A stretch of 64,000 nucleotides of DNA, taken from CAVYXK01 sp963708245. Lineage in GTDB: Bacteria; Pseudomonadota; Alphaproteobacteria; Acetobacterales; Acetobacteraceae. Positions 1 to 9,903 of the stretch are shown one piece after another; position 1 is the stretch's first letter, and every line of letters starts with the position of its first letter. The translations under genes were made by a program, and so were the position numbers. The notes under the pieces were generated by a model. The model searched no databases. It was not told the origin of the DNA and was given only the letters and a program-made list of their open reading frames with translations. Location: contig OY970201.1 in assembly GCA_963708245.1 (NCBI GenBank), positions 5,952,001 to 6,016,000 on the forward strand, given 5' to 3'.

Positions 1-239
1 GGAGGCCGGGTGCCGGGCGGATCGTCATCGACCGGCTGCCCGAACAGGCGCCATTCGCGGAGCGCGATCGCCACGACCAACTCGCGGCTGATCGGCTGGT
101 AGGGAACGGTCGCGAAGGGTGGGTCGTGCGCATTTAGCGAAATGTTCAGCGCCGGTTTCGGAGTCGCGGTCGGCGGCGGGTGGGGCGCCGCGCAGGCGGC
201 TAGCGCAAGGAGCATCGCAGCCAGGATTCCCCGCATCAT
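1..239 (-). CDS. DUF2272-type lipoprotein, 3' part cut by window edge
   Basis: The 79 visible codons begin with two consecutive ATG codons and encode a short hydrophobic segment ending in a lipobox (LALAAC), so this is an exported, lipid-anchored protein. The residues that follow (around SRELVVAIALREW and GQPVDDDPPGTRP) resemble the start of the DUF2272 family, whose role is unknown to me. It lies 37 bp downstream of mtnA on the same strand, so it may be the last gene of that unit. The C-terminal domain is outside the window, so the family call rests on a short stretch. Confidence 0.6.
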   Translation of the reverse strand, partial: MMRGILAAMLLALAACAAPHPPPTATPKPALNISLNAHDPPFATVPYQPISRELVVAIALREWRLFGQPVDDDPPGTRP

Positions 240-276
240 CGCCTCATTCGTTGCCGATCGCGTCGCTGTTCTTGCG

Positions 277-1371
<1,095 letters not shown>

Positions 1372-1397
1372 CGTATGGTTCTCCCGGCCGCCGAGCA

Positions 1398-2498
1398 CTA
1401 CTTGATCCGGCCGCGCCCGGCTACTCGCCAGATCGCTTCGATCTTGCCGTTGCGTACGCCGACGATCTCCTCATGCAGATGCACCGTAGTGTCGGAATAG
1501 CCGACGATCAGCTCCAATTTGTCGCCGATCCTCGGATGGTCGCTTGGTGAGGAAAGTTCGATCGTGCCGTGTTCGGCAGACAGCCGGACGGCAGTCGCTG
1601 ACACTCCCAGCGGATGCGGTGCCGCGGCGTCGCTGCTCATCGCTTTCTTGCCGGCGTCCAGGATAACGCGCGTCGGGGTCGGCCGGCTGGTGACAGTGGC
1701 AAGCAATGTGAGCGCGCAGGGGAAGTCCAGATGGTAGTGCGTGCGGTAATGCATGTCGCTGAAGATTGCGCCGCCTGCCTGGATTTCGGTGACGCCCGGC
1801 TGTTGGGCGCAAAACGGGAAGGTCCCAGTGCCGCCGCAACTGACGATGTCCACCGGATAGCCGGCGCGCCGGCACGCATCGGCGCTGGCCGTTAACAGCG
1901 CAATGGCTTCAGCCACGACGCGCGCCTTCTCCGCGGGGTCTGCGATCGTCACCGCGTGGCTCTCCCAGCCCATGACGCCGACGAAGCGCAGTCCGGCCTG
2001 TGCGGTGATGGTCGTGGCGAGTTCCACCACCGGCGCGCCGGGCGATACACCGGCGCGATGCATGCCGATGTCCACCTCGATGACCACACGAAGCACGCGC
2101 CCGAGGCCCTGCATCGCCGCACCGAGCTCCCGGACATGAGCCGGACTGTCCACCGCGACGATCGGATCGGCGTGCTGGCGAAGCTCGCGCAGGCGCTGCA
2201 TCTTTGCTGGCCCGACGATCTGGTTGGCAATGAGGATATCGCGCAGCCCGGCTGCTGCGAGCACCTCCGCCTCGCCCAGCTTGGCGCAGGTGACGCCGAT
2301 CGCGCCGGCGGCGAGTTCCTTGGCGATGATCTCAGGCGTCTTCTGGCCCTTGGTGTGCGGTCGCCAGCCGACCCCATGCGCCCGGCAGGTTTCCGCCACG
2401 CGAGCGATGTTCGCCTCCATGAGATCGAGATCGACCAGCAGGGCGGGCGTGTCGAGCGCCGTCTTCGGCTCGCCGATCAGCGATGATGGATGGGTCAT
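1398..2498 (-). CDS. DSD1-family PLP enzyme (D-threonine aldolase / D-serine dehydratase-like)
   Basis: This 366-residue protein has the alanine-racemase-fold barrel followed by a small beta domain. The N-terminal DTPALLVDLD and the PLP-lysine motif RPHTKGQK (about K50) are typical of the metal-activated D-threonine aldolase / D-threo-hydroxyaspartate dehydratase / D-serine dehydratase group. Late residues in IVGYSDTTVHLHEE fit the region where the divalent metal binds. The exact D-amino-acid substrate cannot be told from sequence. An AAGGAGG ribosome binding site precedes the ATG. It is the upstream partner of mtnA, but a shared pathway is not obvious. Confidence 0.85.
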   Translation of the reverse strand: MTHPSSLIGEPKTALDTPALLVDLDLMEANIARVAETCRAHGVGWRPHTKGQKTPEIIAKELAAGAIGVTCAKLGEAEVLAAAGLRDILIANQIVGPAKMQRLRELRQHADPIVAVDSPAHVRELGAAMQGLGRVLRVVIEVDIGMHRAGVSPGAPVVELATTITAQAGLRFVGVMGWESHAVTIADPAEKARVVAEAIALLTASADACRRAGYPVDIVSCGGTGTFPFCAQQPGVTEIQAGGAIFSDMHYRTHYHLDFPCALTLLATVTSRPTPTRVILDAGKKAMSSDAAAPHPLGVSATAVRLSAEHGTIELSSPSDHPRIGDKLELIVGYSDTTVHLHEEIVGVRNGKIEAIWRVAGRGRIK

Positions 2499-2575
2499 GC
2501 GGCTTCCTCCTTGGCTGTCAGGCAGCTTACGGCATCGCGCTTGAGCAAACAGGAGCCGGCATCAGGAGCGCTGTT

Positions 2576-3079
2576 TCAGAGCCGCTGGTGCAGCACACAG
2601 AGTAGGGTGAACAGGCGCCGCGCGGTCGGCAGGTCGATGTCGATCTTGCCGGCCAGCCGCTGCACCAAAAGTGCCGCGCCTTCGTTGTGCAGTCCGCGCC
2701 GCCCCATGTCGATCGCCTGGATGCGTGCCTCACGCCCTTCCTGCACGGCGGTGACGTGACTGTCCACCAGCAGGCCATAGTCTTTTATCAATCCCCGAAA
2801 TGGCCCAAGCGCCAGACCGATGGCAGTCAACGGACTGTCATCCGCACGGCGAATGTCGAACACCAGCCGCCCCTCCTGAATCGAGAGATGCAGCACGAAA
2901 GGTCCGGATAACCGACCATGCCGGGTGGTGAGCGGCGCGAAGCGATTCTCCGCGGCGAGGTCGGCAACCGCCTGCGCGCGGTCCGCCTCAAGTACCGGGG
3001 AGAGCCGGGTCAGTGGCTCGCCGTCCAGTTCGACGCGAATGAGCCGTGCCTCTGGCATCCCGGCCGGGCCGGAGGTCAT
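2576..3079 (-). CDS. UPF0262 family protein
   Basis: This 167-residue protein carries the family hallmark IDMGRRGLHNEGA (residues 123-135) and the C-terminal LAGKIDIDLPTARRLFTLL. UPF0262 proteins are widespread in alphaproteobacteria and have no established function that I know of. The start ATG at 3079 overlaps the stop of the DUF983 gene by four bases (ATGA), so the two are probably translationally coupled. An internal Met at residue 8 is an alternative start. No signal peptide or membrane segment is visible. Confidence 0.9.
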   Translation of the reverse strand: MTSGPAGMPEARLIRVELDGEPLTRLSPVLEADRAQAVADLAAENRFAPLTTRHGRLSGPFVLHLSIQEGRLVFDIRRADDSPLTAIGLALGPFRGLIKDYGLLVDSHVTAVQEGREARIQAIDMGRRGLHNEGAALLVQRLAGKIDIDLPTARRLFTLLCVLHQRL

Positions 3080-3495
3080 TCGAATTTCGGTTCGGACTTC
3101 AACATGTCGAGTGCCAGCATGACGCCGACGATACTGCCCTTGATCGGGCGCAGCAGTGCGAGAGCGAGCGCCAGGGTCAGCGGCAGGAAGATCGCTGCCA
3201 GTTCCCAGCTTGGCGGGCTGGCGAACTTCTGCACCAGTAGCAGCAGTGGGATGATGATGTGGCCGGTGATCAGGATGACGAAATAGGGCGGCGCGTCGTC
3301 GGCGCGGGCAAGTCCCAGCGGGGCGCCGCAGCTCGGGCAGACCGGCACCACCTTGAGGAAGCCATTGAACAGGTGTGTGCGGCCGCAGGCCGGACAATGG
3401 CCGCCGAACCCACGTGCAATCGCGGTGAAAAGCGGCGGCATGGGCCACGCTGGACGCGGCTTTGCACGGTCCGGCTGCCAGCGAACTGTGGTCAT
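3076..3495 (-). CDS. DUF983 zinc-ribbon membrane protein
   Basis: The 139-residue product has two CxxC knuckles (C34/C37 in HCPACG and C53/C56 in CPSCG), forming a probable zinc ribbon, followed by two membrane segments (about 70-90 and 97-117). This is the DUF983 layout common in alphaproteobacteria, of unknown function. I start at the ATG at 3495 because residues further upstream in the open frame look unconserved. It is coupled to the UPF0262 gene by an ATGA overlap and is divergent from lpxI. Confidence 0.88.
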   Translation of the reverse strand: MTTVRWQPDRAKPRPAWPMPPLFTAIARGFGGHCPACGRTHLFNGFLKVVPVCPSCGAPLGLARADDAPPYFVILITGHIIIPLLLLVQKFASPPSWELAAIFLPLTLALALALLRPIKGSIVGVMLALDMLKSEPKFE

Positions 3496-3684
3496 CACGG
3501 AAGGGTCCTTCGGCGAGGTCGGCACGAGGCTGGGCACACGCCGACGGTCTATAGCAAGCCCATATCGTCGGTTCCGTCCGGGATTGCCAGAGACGGCTAC
3601 GGTCCCGCCCGCATGCCTGCCCGGGTTGCGGCGCATCGCCGATCGGCGGAAAATTCGGTTTTGGCGTTATTGCGGGAACCGACG

Positions 3685-4524
3685 ATGGACGCAACCGAGC
3701 GGCCGGCGCTCGGGATTCTAGCGGGGGGCGGCGCCATGCCAGGCCGGGTGGCAGCCGCCGCTCGCGCGGCCGGGCGCGGCGTGTTTCTGGTCGGTCTCGA
3801 CGGCTTTGCCGATCGTGCCGTGCTGGCCCCCTATGCCCACGAGTTCATCCGCATCGGGGCGGCGGGGCGGATCCTGGCGGCACTGCGTGCCAATGGGTGT
3901 GGCGAACTGGTACTTGTCGGGCCGGTGCGCCGGCCGTCGCTGCTCGATCTGCGCCCGGATGCCGAGGGCACACGTATTCTGGCCCGCATCGGGCGCGCCG
4001 CCTTCGCCGGCGATGATGGGCTGCTGGCGGCCGTGGTGCGCGTACTGGGCGAGGAAGGATTCCGCGTCGTCGGCGCCCACGAGGTGCTGCGGGAGGCGCT
4101 GGCCCCGGCCGGATTGCTCTCTCGGGCGACGCCGGACGCTTTGGCGATGGCCGATATCGCCCGCGGCGTTGCGGTGGCGCGGGCGCTCGGAGCGGCTGAT
4201 GTGGGGCAGGGTTGCGTGGTCCAGCAGGGCATCGTGCTCGCGGTCGAGGCGGCCGAGGGCACCGACGGCATGCTCGCCCGCTGCGCCGCCCTGGCGCGCC
4301 CTGGTCCCGGCGGTGTGCTGGTCAAGCTGGTAAAGCCCGGCCAAGATCGTCGCGCCGACCTCCCCACGGTCGGACCCGAGACGGTCCGGCACGCTGCCAG
4401 CGCCGGATTGCGTGGAATTGCGTTCGAGGCCGGCGGCACCTTGCTAGCCGAGCGGGAGACCACACTGGTAGAGGCGGACGCGGCCGGGCTATTCCTGCTG
4501 GGTCTCGATCCGGACGGCATATGA
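3685..4524 (+). CDS. lpxI: UDP-2,3-diacylglucosamine pyrophosphatase LpxI
   Basis: LpxI hydrolyses UDP-2,3-diacylglucosamine to lipid X plus UMP, the fourth step of lipid A synthesis, and replaces LpxH in most alphaproteobacteria. The 279-residue protein opens with LGILAGGGAMPG and ends with GLRGIAFEAGGTLL...ADAAGLFLLGLDP, both typical of the family. The start at 3685 gives the usual family length. The open frame extends upstream but that part looks like non-coding sequence. gloA begins 18 bp downstream on the same strand. Confidence 0.93.
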   Translation: MDATERPALGILAGGGAMPGRVAAAARAAGRGVFLVGLDGFADRAVLAPYAHEFIRIGAAGRILAALRANGCGELVLVGPVRRPSLLDLRPDAEGTRILARIGRAAFAGDDGLLAAVVRVLGEEGFRVVGAHEVLREALAPAGLLSRATPDALAMADIARGVAVARALGAADVGQGCVVQQGIVLAVEAAEGTDGMLARCAALARPGPGGVLVKLVKPGQDRRADLPTVGPETVRHAASAGLRGIAFEAGGTLLAERETTLVEADAAGLFLLGLDPDGI

Positions 4525-4542
4525 GAGAGAAGGAGACATCGC

Positions 4543-4929
4543 ATGAGCCGCTTTCTGCACACGATGCTTCGCGTCGGCGACCTGCAGCGCAGCGTCGATT
4601 TCTACACAAAACTGCTGGGCATGAAGGAGCTTCGCCGGCGCGACGTGCCGGACGGGAAATACACGCTCGCCTTCCTTGGCTACAGTGACGACCCGAGCGG
4701 CGCCGAGATCGAGCTGACATACAACTATGGCGTCGAGAAATACGAGCTGGGTACTGCGTTTGGCCATCTGGCGGTCGGCGTGCCTGACGTGGCGGCGGCC
4801 TGTGAGATGGTACGACGTGGCGGTGGCAAGGTGACGCGCGAGGCCGGCCCGGTGAAGTTTGGCACGACCGTGATCGCTTTCGTCGAAGACCCGGACGGCT
4901 ACAAAATCGAGCTCGTCCAGCGAGCATAG
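4543..4929 (+). CDS. gloA: lactoylglutathione lyase (glyoxalase I)
   Basis: GloA isomerises the hemithioacetal of methylglyoxal and glutathione to S-lactoylglutathione. The 128-residue single-domain protein has all four metal ligands at positions matching the nickel-type bacterial enzyme shifted by one: H6, E57, H75 and E123. The RFLHTMLRVGDL start and the GVEKYELG and DPDGYKIELVQ segments are diagnostic. A GAGAGAAGGAGA ribosome binding site precedes the ATG. The metallo-hydrolase at 6504 could be a second detoxification step, but it belongs to a separate transcription unit. Confidence 0.95.
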   Translation: MSRFLHTMLRVGDLQRSVDFYTKLLGMKELRRRDVPDGKYTLAFLGYSDDPSGAEIELTYNYGVEKYELGTAFGHLAVGVPDVAAACEMVRRGGGKVTREAGPVKFGTTVIAFVEDPDGYKIELVQRA

Positions 4930-4945
4930 CGCCGGCTCCAAGGAC

Positions 4946-4970
4946 ACCTCTCCCGCTCTGCGGGAGAGGT
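4946..4970. terminator. 11-bp perfect hairpin between convergent genes
   Basis: The arms ACCTCTCCCGC and GCGGGAGAGGT are separated by the three-base loop TCT. The hairpin sits between the convergent gloA and FAD-monooxygenase genes, so it may terminate both. It lacks a T tract and, with the following GC-rich tail, resembles the interspersed intergenic hairpins common in GC-rich proteobacteria. Confidence 0.55.
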
Positions 4971-5014
4971 CGCCGCGTGCAGCGCGACGGGCGAGGATGG
5001 GGCCACAGCCCCGA

Positions 5015-6220
5015 TCAGTTCCGCACGTGCTCCGGTAGGAACCCGAGGCCGATCGCCAAGGCCGTCAGCCGGCGCAAACGTGGCACCTCCTGAAACAGGC
5101 GCAGCACCAGGGGCACTCGTGGCGTGTGCCGACCGGCGAGGACGCGACTGATGATGCGGTTCTGAATCAACACCTGAAGACCCTGCGTGAGCCGGGTCGG
5201 TGTCTCTCGTCGGCGCTGCACCAGCCGCAGCACCTCCGGGCCGGCGGCGCCCTGCCGTAAGGGCGGCGCGAGGATATTCGCCGCCGCGACGGCATCCTGG
5301 ATCGCCAGGTTGATCCCGACGCCACCGATCGGCGACATCGCGTGAGCGGCATCGCCGATCAGCAGCAACCCCGGCCGCCACCACTCGCGGGCCCGATTTA
5401 CCGCGACGCTCAACAGCTTGACGTCGTCCCAGCTTTTCAGCTCGTCCACCCGATCGGCGAAGTCGGGCACCAATTCGGCAATTCGCGCACGGAACGCCGG
5501 CAGGCCTCTTGCGTGGGTCTCCTCGATCCCGCCCTTGGCGATCACCAGGGCGCACTGCCAGTACTCACCGCGGTTGATGGTGATGAAAATCGAACCAGCG
5601 CCGACGCGCCCGAGCGAAAGCGCTGGATCATCCTCGCGGCGCGACAGCCGCATCCACAGCACATCGATCGGAGCCCCAAGGTCGAACACCTTGAAGCCAC
5701 CGGCTTGCCGCAGAACGGAATGCCGCCCATCCGCCGCAACCACCAGATCGGCGCGGATCTCAAATTCACCATTCGGGCCGTGCGCGTGCACCCCGACGAT
5801 GCGACCGCCTTCCTCGATCAGGCCGGTCGCTTCGGTGCGCATCATCAGCCGAAAGCTCGGATAGCGCTTCGCGTGCACGGACAAGAAGTCGAGGAAGTCC
5901 CACTGCGGCATCAAGGCGATGAAGCCGCAACGCGCCGAAAGATGTGTGAGATCTGCGACTTCGATGAACTCGCTCCCGATCTGCGCTCCGAGTTTCGGCG
6001 CCTTGGTGTGCGGGCGCGTCAGCAGCTCGTCCAACAAGCCCAGCTCATCCATCACCTGGAGCGTGGAAGGATGGATCGTATCGCCGCGGAAGTCGCGCAG
6101 GAAATCGGCGTGTTTTTCCAACACCAGAACATCGACACCGGCACGCGCCAGCAGGAACCCGAGCATCATGCCGGCGGGTCCGCCCCCCGCAATGCAGCAG
6201 CGGGCGGTGAGCGCGGTCAT
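5015..6220 (-). CDS. FAD-dependent monooxygenase (UbiH / PHBH-like)
   Basis: This 401-residue flavoprotein of the p-hydroxybenzoate-hydroxylase fold has the Rossmann motif GGGPAG (residues 12-17), the FRGDTIHPSTL segment, the AADGRHS motif and the FAD-binding LLIGDAAHAMSP near the C-terminus. It should hydroxylate an aromatic or other substrate using NAD(P)H and O2; the substrate is unknown. Its ATG at 6220 overlaps the stop of the truncated luciferase-like gene by ATGA, so it is translationally coupled into the operon that starts with the HtrA-like gene. Confidence 0.85.
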   Translation of the reverse strand: MTALTARCCIAGGGPAGMMLGFLLARAGVDVLVLEKHADFLRDFRGDTIHPSTLQVMDELGLLDELLTRPHTKAPKLGAQIGSEFIEVADLTHLSARCGFIALMPQWDFLDFLSVHAKRYPSFRLMMRTEATGLIEEGGRIVGVHAHGPNGEFEIRADLVVAADGRHSVLRQAGGFKVFDLGAPIDVLWMRLSRREDDPALSLGRVGAGSIFITINRGEYWQCALVIAKGGIEETHARGLPAFRARIAELVPDFADRVDELKSWDDVKLLSVAVNRAREWWRPGLLLIGDAAHAMSPIGGVGINLAIQDAVAAANILAPPLRQGAAGPEVLRLVQRRRETPTRLTQGLQVLIQNRIISRVLAGRHTPRVPLVLRLFQEVPRLRRLTALAIGLGFLPEHVRN

Positions 6221-6507
6221 TCCGCCGCGCGCAGGCTCGGGACGGTGCGCCGGGCCAGCGCCGAGGCAATCAGATTGGGCGAGGGCATCATCCCATAGCC
6301 GTTGGAATGATGCTCGTTGACGCAGATTGCGTCGAACCCGCAATCGGCGGCGTATTCGAGTTCGTCCATGAAGTCGTTGTACAAGTGATGGGCGCGCTTG
6401 GGGTCGAACAACGAGGAGTGGATATCGACCCACACCGACGGATGCTTATCCCGGAAATCGTCGGGCAGCTCGGTGTACGGCATCAGATGGAACCACATGA
6501 GCTTCAC
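6217..6507 (-). pseudogene. luciferase-like (LLM) monooxygenase with internal deletion
   Basis: The first 88 residues (starting VKLMWFHLMPY, with KHPSVWVDIHSS and CVNEHHSNGYG) are the N-terminus of a class flavin-dependent oxidoreductase that is normally about 350 residues. After ALARRT the frame continues for only eight codons (VPSLRAAE) and stops. Those eight residues could be the native C-terminus, which implies an in-frame loss of about 250 codons. The gene is still coupled on both sides (GTGA with the metallo-hydrolase, ATGA with the FAD monooxygenase). The 96-residue product cannot form the TIM barrel. Confidence 0.75.
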
Positions 6508-7163
6508 TGCGACGTCTCCAGGTTCCGCAGGAAGGGATTGTCGCGGCGCTCTGCGCCGATGGTTGAGCCCGGACCATGGCCGCAAAGAAACGCAATGTCA
6601 TCGCCGAGTGGCAGCAGCTTGTGGCGTATGGCGCCGATCAGCGCATCGTGATCGCCATACGGGAAATCCGTCCGTCCGACCGAACCCCTGAACAGTACGT
6701 CGCCGACGATCGCGAAGCGGCCGGCACGGTTCACGAAAACGACATGGCCGGGCGTGTGGCCGGGGCAGTGCAGCACGTCGAACCGGTGCCCGACCAAGCT
6801 CACATCGTCGCCTTCGCGCAGCCAGCGCGTCGGCGTGACGTTGCGCACGCCCCCAAACCCGAAACTGCTTGCTTGCGCAGCGAGTCCGTCCAGCAGGAAC
6901 CGGTCGCGCAGGTCCGGTCCCTCGATCGGCAGGTTGCCCAATACCTCAGCCAGCTCAGCAGCGCCGCCGGCGTGGTCGATATGCCCATGCGTAAGCAGGA
7001 TTCGCTCGACCGTGACGCCGAGCCGCGAGATCGCATCGGCGATCCGTGGTGCCTCGCCGCCAGGGTCGATCACCACGGCGCGCTTGGTTTCCTCATCCCA
7101 AAGGATGCTGCAGTTCTGCTGAAATGGCGTAACCGGCAATACGGCCGCCTTCAATTGTCCCAT
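6504..7163 (-). CDS. MBL-fold metallo-hydrolase (glyoxalase II-like)
   Basis: The 219-residue protein has the metallo-beta-lactamase metal motif THGHIDH (residues 58-64), then HCPGHTPGH, GDVLFRGSVGRTD and a final CGHGPGS, the layout of small YcbL/GloB-type hydrolases that bind two metal ions. Hydrolysis of a thioester such as S-lactoylglutathione is plausible but unproven. It begins five bases after the HtrA-like gene ends and overlaps the next gene by GTGA. It is cytosolic, with no signal peptide. Confidence 0.88.
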   Translation of the reverse strand: MGQLKAAVLPVTPFQQNCSILWDEETKRAVVIDPGGEAPRIADAISRLGVTVERILLTHGHIDHAGGAAELAEVLGNLPIEGPDLRDRFLLDGLAAQASSFGFGGVRNVTPTRWLREGDDVSLVGHRFDVLHCPGHTPGHVVFVNRAGRFAIVGDVLFRGSVGRTDFPYGDHDALIGAIRHKLLPLGDDIAFLCGHGPGSTIGAERRDNPFLRNLETSQ

Positions 7164-7167
7164 CAGA

Positions 7168-8139
7168 TCAATGGAGCCTGGGCGATTTCAGGAACTTGGC
7201 GCGATCGCCCGACCGCACCGAGATCGTCACTGGGCCTGTATCCCGCAAAATCCTCAGCTTCACCTCGGCGCCGGCGCTGCCGGACGCCCAAACGCGGCGC
7301 CAAAGCCCGGCAAGGTCGCCGACATCCTCCCCATTCACCGCCAGGACCCGATCGCCGGTACGGACCCCGGCCTTTTCAGCCGGACCGTTGTCTGACAGAC
7401 CACCAATGATCAAGGCATCGTCCGCCTCGGTCGCTTGCAATCCGAGCCAGGGTCGCGCCGGCCGATTCACTCGCCCATAAGTCAGCAGATCGTCCAGGAT
7501 CGGCGACAGCAGGCCGATCGGGACCACCATGTTCATGTCAAGCCGCCGGCCCTTGCGATCGCCCTGCTGCAGGATCAATGAGCCGACGCCCATCAGCTTG
7601 CCGTCGGCGCCGATCAGCCCACAGCCGCCCCAGAACGGGTGCGCCGGAGCGGTAAACATCGCGTCGTCCAGCACGTACTCCCAGTATCCGGCAAATTCCT
7701 GTCGGCCGACCACCCGCGTCTCCACCGAGTGATGTCGCCCGCCGGCAGCGGCGAACACGACCTGGTCGCCGACCTTCAGGGAATCGGAATCCCCCAGCTC
7801 GAGCGCCGGCAGGTTCAGCCGGCCGAGCGCCTGAACCAGGCCGAAGCCGGTCTCCTGGTCATAGGCCAGGGCATGGCCTGCAACGGCGCGCCCATCGCTC
7901 GAGGTGATCCAGATCGTCTCGGCCTCGGTGATCAGGTAGCCGATCGTGGCCACCAGCCCGGACTCGCGGATCACAACGCCGCTGCCGGCGCGCTCCGTTC
8001 CCAATGTGCCGGCGGTAAACGCATCGGGCGGCACGTACGCGCGCAGCCCGACGACGGCGCTCAGCGCACGATCGAGGTCATAGGGATAGTCGTTCGGATC
8101 CGGCTGCAAGTTGGCCGGAATTTCCCAGTCGGCAGGCAT
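7168..8139 (-). CDS. HtrA-like PDZ protein lacking the catalytic triad
   Basis: The 323-residue protein follows the DegP/HtrA layout: a trypsin-like domain (about 20-210) and one PDZ domain (about 230-315, with GVRTGDRVLAVNGEDV). All three catalytic positions are changed. The TNNHVV-type His position reads TIGYLI (Tyr), the TDLAV-type Asp reads TGFGLV (Gly), and the GNSGGP serine motif reads FWGGCG (Gly). It should therefore bind but not cut substrates. I start at the ATG at 8139 because GAGGA lies at the right distance. No signal peptide is visible. It is probably the first gene of the operon running to 5015. Confidence 0.8.
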   Translation of the reverse strand: MPADWEIPANLQPDPNDYPYDLDRALSAVVGLRAYVPPDAFTAGTLGTERAGSGVVIRESGLVATIGYLITEAETIWITSSDGRAVAGHALAYDQETGFGLVQALGRLNLPALELGDSDSLKVGDQVVFAAAGGRHHSVETRVVGRQEFAGYWEYVLDDAMFTAPAHPFWGGCGLIGADGKLMGVGSLILQQGDRKGRRLDMNMVVPIGLLSPILDDLLTYGRVNRPARPWLGLQATEADDALIIGGLSDNGPAEKAGVRTGDRVLAVNGEDVGDLAGLWRRVWASGSAGAEVKLRILRDTGPVTISVRSGDRAKFLKSPRLH

Positions 8140-8500
8140 GCCACTGTTTTCCTCGCCAGCGACCAACACCGGCGGCCGCCGTTTCCGTCGCTTCCCCGTC
8201 CCTTGTGAGACGCGTCAGCCCTGTCGGCCACCCGGATAAATATCGGCGCTTTTCCGCCCGATGCCAACGTTCATATGCCGGTGCCTCGGTGCCGGCTCCG
8301 GTTCTGTCCGGCAGCGCGCTTCTCCCAGGGGTAGGGCTTCATGGCCGGCTGGTTGGTCGACGTGCCCCGACTTTCGCCCTTCCTTGCGCGCGCGGCTTCC
8401 GTCTTTTTGCTTACAGATCGTTACCGCCGATGGGGTGGTCAAGCCACGCAGAACGGGTCAGCATCGGTCCCGGATAGGAACCACAACGGGTCAGCAATCC

Positions 8501-9850
8501 ATGCCGAAATTCGCGTGGAGCGCGGTCATCGCTGCGCTCTTCATCGGTGCGACTGCGTCCGCACAGACCGTCGGCCCATACAGCGACTGGCGCCAGGATG
8601 CACCGGGGGTGCGTCATCGGGTCACACCGGCCGACATGCCCCCGCCATTCTCAACCCCGGCGGCGATCAACGCCCCCCGCACCGTGCCGCAACCGCCGGT
8701 TGCCACGTTGTCAGTGCCGAAAGGGTTTGCAGTTGCAGTCTTCTCCACTGGCCTTTCCACCCCGCGCACGATGCGCTTCGCACCCAACGGCGACCTGTTC
8801 GTGGCCGAGAGCAACGCCGGCCGCATCCGCGTGTTGCGCATGGGGCAGGATCCGAGCCATCCGGACTCATCGACTATTTTCGCCAGCAACCTGTTCATGC
8901 CGTCCGGTATCGCGCTCTGGCCACCTGGGCCCGACCCAAGGTTCGTCTACGTCAGCACCTGGAATGCGGTGGTCCGCTTCCCGTACCACGTGGGCGATAC
9001 CGTCGCCCGAGGCGCAGGGGAGACAGTGATCGCGAATTTACCGACCGACGGCCACTGGACGCGCGACATTGTATTCTCGTCTGACGGGCGGCACCTGTTC
9101 GTGAGCGTCGGATCACTGACCGATCACGGCGAGGATCGCGCCAGCGACCCGGTGATGCCGCACCTCGATGCGGACGCGATACGCGCGATCGAGCAGCGGG
9201 ACGGAATCGGCGCCGCCTGGGGCGCCGAGAAGGACCGCGCCACCGTGCTCGAGAGTGATCCAGACGGACATAACATCGTGCATTACGCGAATGGCCTGCG
9301 CAACTGTGTCAGCATGGCGCTGACGCCGGGCGGTGACGATCTATGGTGCACGGGTGATGAGCGCGACGGAATGAGCGACGACATGCCGCCCGACTTCCTG
9401 ACCCGGCTGGTGCCGCATGGCTTCTACGGCTGGCCGTGGTTCTACATCGGCGATCATGAGGACCCGCAGCATCGTGGCGAGCGGCCCGATCTCGCCGCCC
9501 GCGTCATTGTGCCGGACATGCTGTTCCAGGCGCACTCGGCGCCGCTCAGTATGGCCTTCTACGAGGGCGGGCAGTTTCCTCCCGGCTACCGGGGCTCGAT
9601 CTTCGTCGCCATGCACGGCTCATTCAGTCGGAGCTGGCGGACAGGATCGAAGGTGGTGCGCGTGCTGATGAAGGATGGACGTCCGACCGGAGAGTACGAG
9701 GATTTCCTGACTGGGTTCGTTGTCTCCAATACGCAGGTGTGGGGGCGGCCAGTCGGCGTGACAGTCACGCCCGACGGCGCGCTGCTGGTGAGTGATGACG
9801 TGAGCGGCACAATCTGGCGGGTAAGCTATCACGGGGATGCAGACAACTGA
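8501..9850 (+). CDS. secreted PQQ-type sugar (sorbosone) dehydrogenase-like protein
   Basis: The 449-residue protein starts with a clear signal peptide (hydrophobic run to about residue 20, ending ATASAQT) and continues as a six-bladed beta-propeller of the glucose/sorbosone dehydrogenase family. Blade motifs include PRTMRFAPNGDLFVAES, NGLRNCVSMALTPGGD and GVTVTPDGALLVSDD. Such periplasmic enzymes oxidise sugars or related compounds with PQQ. I cannot confirm PQQ-binding residues or the substrate. It stands alone: the flanking genes are on the other strand. Confidence 0.85.
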   Translation: MPKFAWSAVIAALFIGATASAQTVGPYSDWRQDAPGVRHRVTPADMPPPFSTPAAINAPRTVPQPPVATLSVPKGFAVAVFSTGLSTPRTMRFAPNGDLFVAESNAGRIRVLRMGQDPSHPDSSTIFASNLFMPSGIALWPPGPDPRFVYVSTWNAVVRFPYHVGDTVARGAGETVIANLPTDGHWTRDIVFSSDGRHLFVSVGSLTDHGEDRASDPVMPHLDADAIRAIEQRDGIGAAWGAEKDRATVLESDPDGHNIVHYANGLRNCVSMALTPGGDDLWCTGDERDGMSDDMPPDFLTRLVPHGFYGWPWFYIGDHEDPQHRGERPDLAARVIVPDMLFQAHSAPLSMAFYEGGQFPPGYRGSIFVAMHGSFSRSWRTGSKVVRVLMKDGRPTGEYEDFLTGFVVSNTQVWGRPVGVTVTPDGALLVSDDVSGTIWRVSYHGDADN

Positions 9851-9903
9851 GCGGTCACCATCCGTGATGGGCGAGCGGCTGTATTCGAACACACGCTGGA
9901 TTT

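Noticed and set aside
3259..3684. N-terminal extension of lpxI of about 140 codons
   Set aside because: It overlaps the divergent DUF983 gene and shows no family similarity; LpxI proteins normally begin near the ATG at 3685.
4943..5015. CRISPR-like or tRNA structure near the hairpin at 4946
   Set aside because: It is a single hairpin without spaced repeats and no cloverleaf can be drawn. I saw no CRISPR array, rRNA or convincing tRNA anywhere in the window.
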